From the NCBI GenBank assembly GCA_012271125.1, contig JAAXHB010000123.1, positions 1-5,663 on the forward strand: a DNA stretch of 5,663 bases, read 5' to 3'. This document shows positions 4,306-5,663 of this stretch, in pieces; within the stretch, counting starts at the first letter, position 1; each line of letters begins with the position of its first letter. This DNA is from Actinomycetota bacterium (GTDB taxonomy: Bacteria > Actinomycetota > Acidimicrobiia > Acidimicrobiales > Aldehydirespiratoraceae). The notes below the pieces were generated by a model. It was not told where the DNA came from. It did no database searches and saw only the letters and a program-made list of their open reading frames with translations. Position numbers and translations under genes: made by a program.

Positions 4306-5658
4306 TTAGCGGAGGAGGTCAGCGTTAGTTGACGTTGACTGCAGTTTGGCGAGAACGGCTTCGAGTGACTTGACGGTTGCGGTCGGGTCGGCGTCGTCGT
4401 CGGTAGTTGAAGCGGGGCTGGTGTTGGGGATTCCTGCTTGGGGGATTACTTCTGAACGGAACTTTTTGAGAGCGGTGACCTGGTCGTCGTCCAAGAAGTT
4501 GGCTTCATCATGTGAAATTGATGCGCCGAGGTCAATTGCGGGGTGAATTCCCAGCTCAGCGGCCCAGCGGTCGAGGTGGATTTCGGTGTTGGCGGTGCCG
4601 GTGAACTCTTCGGCGATGACATTGTCGATCGAGCGGCGGCGCAGCATCTGAAGCGGCGAGATGGCCAGGATCGTTGCGATCATGGTGATCGAGCCGGCAC
4701 CGGAGGTGTTGCGGCCGGCGCTGAAGATTTTCTTGGGCATGTGGATGGCACCGGCGTCGATGTTGCCGTTGTAGGCACGGCTTGCGCCTGACAGCATCGA
4801 GTTGTACGACCGAGCGAGGGAGGTGAGACCGTCGACGACGACCACCAAGTCCTGGCCGGACTCAGCGAGGCGCTTGGCGCGGGCGATGGTCATCTCGGCG
4901 GTTTGGGTGTGTTCATCGGCGGGTTGATCAAACGAAGTGGTGGCGACCTCGCCGTTGTTGATTGCTGAGGAGAGTTCGGTGATTTCCTCGGGGCGCTGGT
5001 CTAAGAACAAGCCCATTACGTGGAGGTCGGGTTCGTTGGTTTCTATGGCTGAGATCATGGCGGCGAGCACTCGGGCGGTACCGGAGCGGCGGGGGGCGCG
5101 GATTAGGACTCGTTGACCGACGCCGATGGGTGCGAACAGGTCGATTAGGCGCCCTGTGGCGGCGGCGTTGTTGGTGCTGGTGTTGTTGCCATCGGTGGCG
5201 GCGAGGTCGGGGCATTCCAGAGATAGTTGCCGTGATGGATAGAGGGGTGCGAGGTCGTCGAAATGCGGGCGTTCGAGGTATTCGGCTGGGCCGTCGTTAA
5301 TGGACTCGACTGCTAGGAGGGCGGGGTTTTTTTCGGCTCGGTTGGCTGGGCGGGACTTGCCGGCTAGGTGATCGCCTCGGCGTAAGCCGTATTTGCGAAC
5401 CATTTTGACGGGGACATAGGCGTCGTTGCGATTGGGTAGGTAGCCGTCAACTCGTAGGAAGCCGTAGCCCTCGTCGCGGAGGTCGAGGCGGCCGCTGACG
5501 TCTACGGAGTCGCCTTCCCAGCTTTCGACTGGGTCGCGGTCGCGGTCACGGGTGCGACGCTTGCGGCGGCGGTTGCCTTCGTCGTCGTAGTCGTCGTTTG
5601 TGGTGTCGGTAGTGCCGTTGTCGTCGTTGGAAGCGGTGGCTCTGGCTTCACGTGACAT
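4306..5658 (-). CDS. rho: Rho-family protein lacking the ATPase catalytic residues
   Basis: Homolog of termination factor Rho, a hexameric RNA helicase that ends transcription. Order: acidic then Arg/Asp-rich disordered stretch (10-45); cold-shock RNA-binding domain with GYGFLR (64-69) and NDAYVPVKMVRKYGLRRGD (78-96); linker; RecA-like core from LIDLFAPIG (171) to about 405; Ser/Thr/Asp insert; final helix. The RNA domain and fold motifs (RPEEITEL, SLARSYN, EEFTGTAN) are kept. The ATPase site is not: where E. coli has PPKAGKT this protein has PRRSGTA (189-195, losing K184 and T185), catalytic E211 is Gln221, R269 is Ser280, adenine-stacking F355 is His372, and arginine finger R366 is His383. 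Only the Walker B Asp276 remains. The R-loop is about six residues longer, with RRR at 340-342. The start is uncertain: ATG at 5658 is 5 nt from the edge, and the usual N-terminal helical domain may lie beyond it. Confidence 0.9.
   Translation of the reverse strand: MSREARATASNDDNGTTDTTNDDYDDEGNRRRKRRTRDRDRDPVESWEGDSVDVSGRLDLRDEGYGFLRVDGYLPNRNDAYVPVKMVRKYGLRRGDHLAGKSRPANRAEKNPALLAVESINDGPAEYLERPHFDDLAPLYPSRQLSLECPDLAATDGNNTSTNNAAATGRLIDLFAPIGVGQRVLIRAPRRSGTARVLAAMISAIETNEPDLHVMGLFLDQRPEEITELSSAINNGEVATTSFDQPADEHTQTAEMTIARAKRLAESGQDLVVVVDGLTSLARSYNSMLSGASRAYNGNIDAGAIHMPKKIFSAGRNTSGAGSITMIATILAISPLQMLRRRSIDNVIAEEFTGTANTEIHLDRWAAELGIHPAIDLGASISHDEANFLDDDQVTALKKFRSEVIPQAGIPNTSPASTTDDDADPTATVKSLEAVLAKLQSTSTNADLLR
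5532..5549 (-). repeat. 6-bp triplicate encoding RDRDRD in the Rho linker
   Basis: Three plus-strand units GGTCGC, GGTCGC and GGTCAC encode alternating Asp/Arg in the disordered basic region before the cold-shock domain. Similar Arg/Asp-rich linkers are normal in actinobacterial Rho proteins, so this alone is not remarkable. Confidence 0.8.
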
Positions 5659-5663
5659 TGCTC

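Noticed and set aside
4306..5658. Frameshift or sequencing error behind the altered Rho motifs
   Set aside because: The frame is continuous through and after every changed motif and flanking conserved residues align. The changes are codon substitutions at separate sites, not a shifted stretch.

Overview
The window reads as chromosome from a moderately GC-rich actinobacterium. All genes lie on the minus strand in one block, so transcription runs from high to low coordinates. In that direction the order is: a Rho-family gene, rpmE (ribosomal protein L31, zinc-free type), atpZ-like, atpI, atpB (a), atpE (c), atpF (b), atpH (delta) and the first 195 codons of atpA (alpha). Rho and rpmE lying near the ATP synthase operon is a classic actinobacterial arrangement. 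Together with a subunit b that carries a signal peptide, it makes me favour Acidimicrobiia or a relative. That placement is inference; no marker in the window proves it.

By region: 4306-5658 is the Rho-like gene, which may begin beyond the right edge. 3946-4218 is rpmE. 3102-3943 holds the two small membrane proteins that help assemble or supply the Fo sector. 1172-3069 holds the three Fo subunits a, c and b. 614-1144 is the delta stalk subunit. 1-585 is the start of alpha, cut just before its Walker A lysine. Spacing is tight (2-nt gap, 4-nt overlap, gaps of 27-32 nt) except for 87 nt before rpmE and 114 nt before atpE.

Two things stand out. First, the Rho protein keeps the Rho fold and its RNA-binding cold-shock domain, but the residues that make Rho an ATPase are replaced: Walker A lysine and threonine, the catalytic glutamate, the arginine finger, and the arginine four residues after the Walker B aspartate. 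It looks like an intact Rho pseudo-ATPase sitting where the normal rho is expected. Second, the ATP synthase part is full of short tandem duplications (12-32 bp units) at protein termini, linkers and gene junctions. They include a fourfold 15-bp repeat that places five in-frame ATG codons at the start of alpha. In-frame units are multiples of three, while those at gene junctions are 14, 17 and 30-32 bp.

No RNA genes, insertion sequences, CRISPR arrays or convincing terminators were seen. There is no gene-free stretch over 300 bases.
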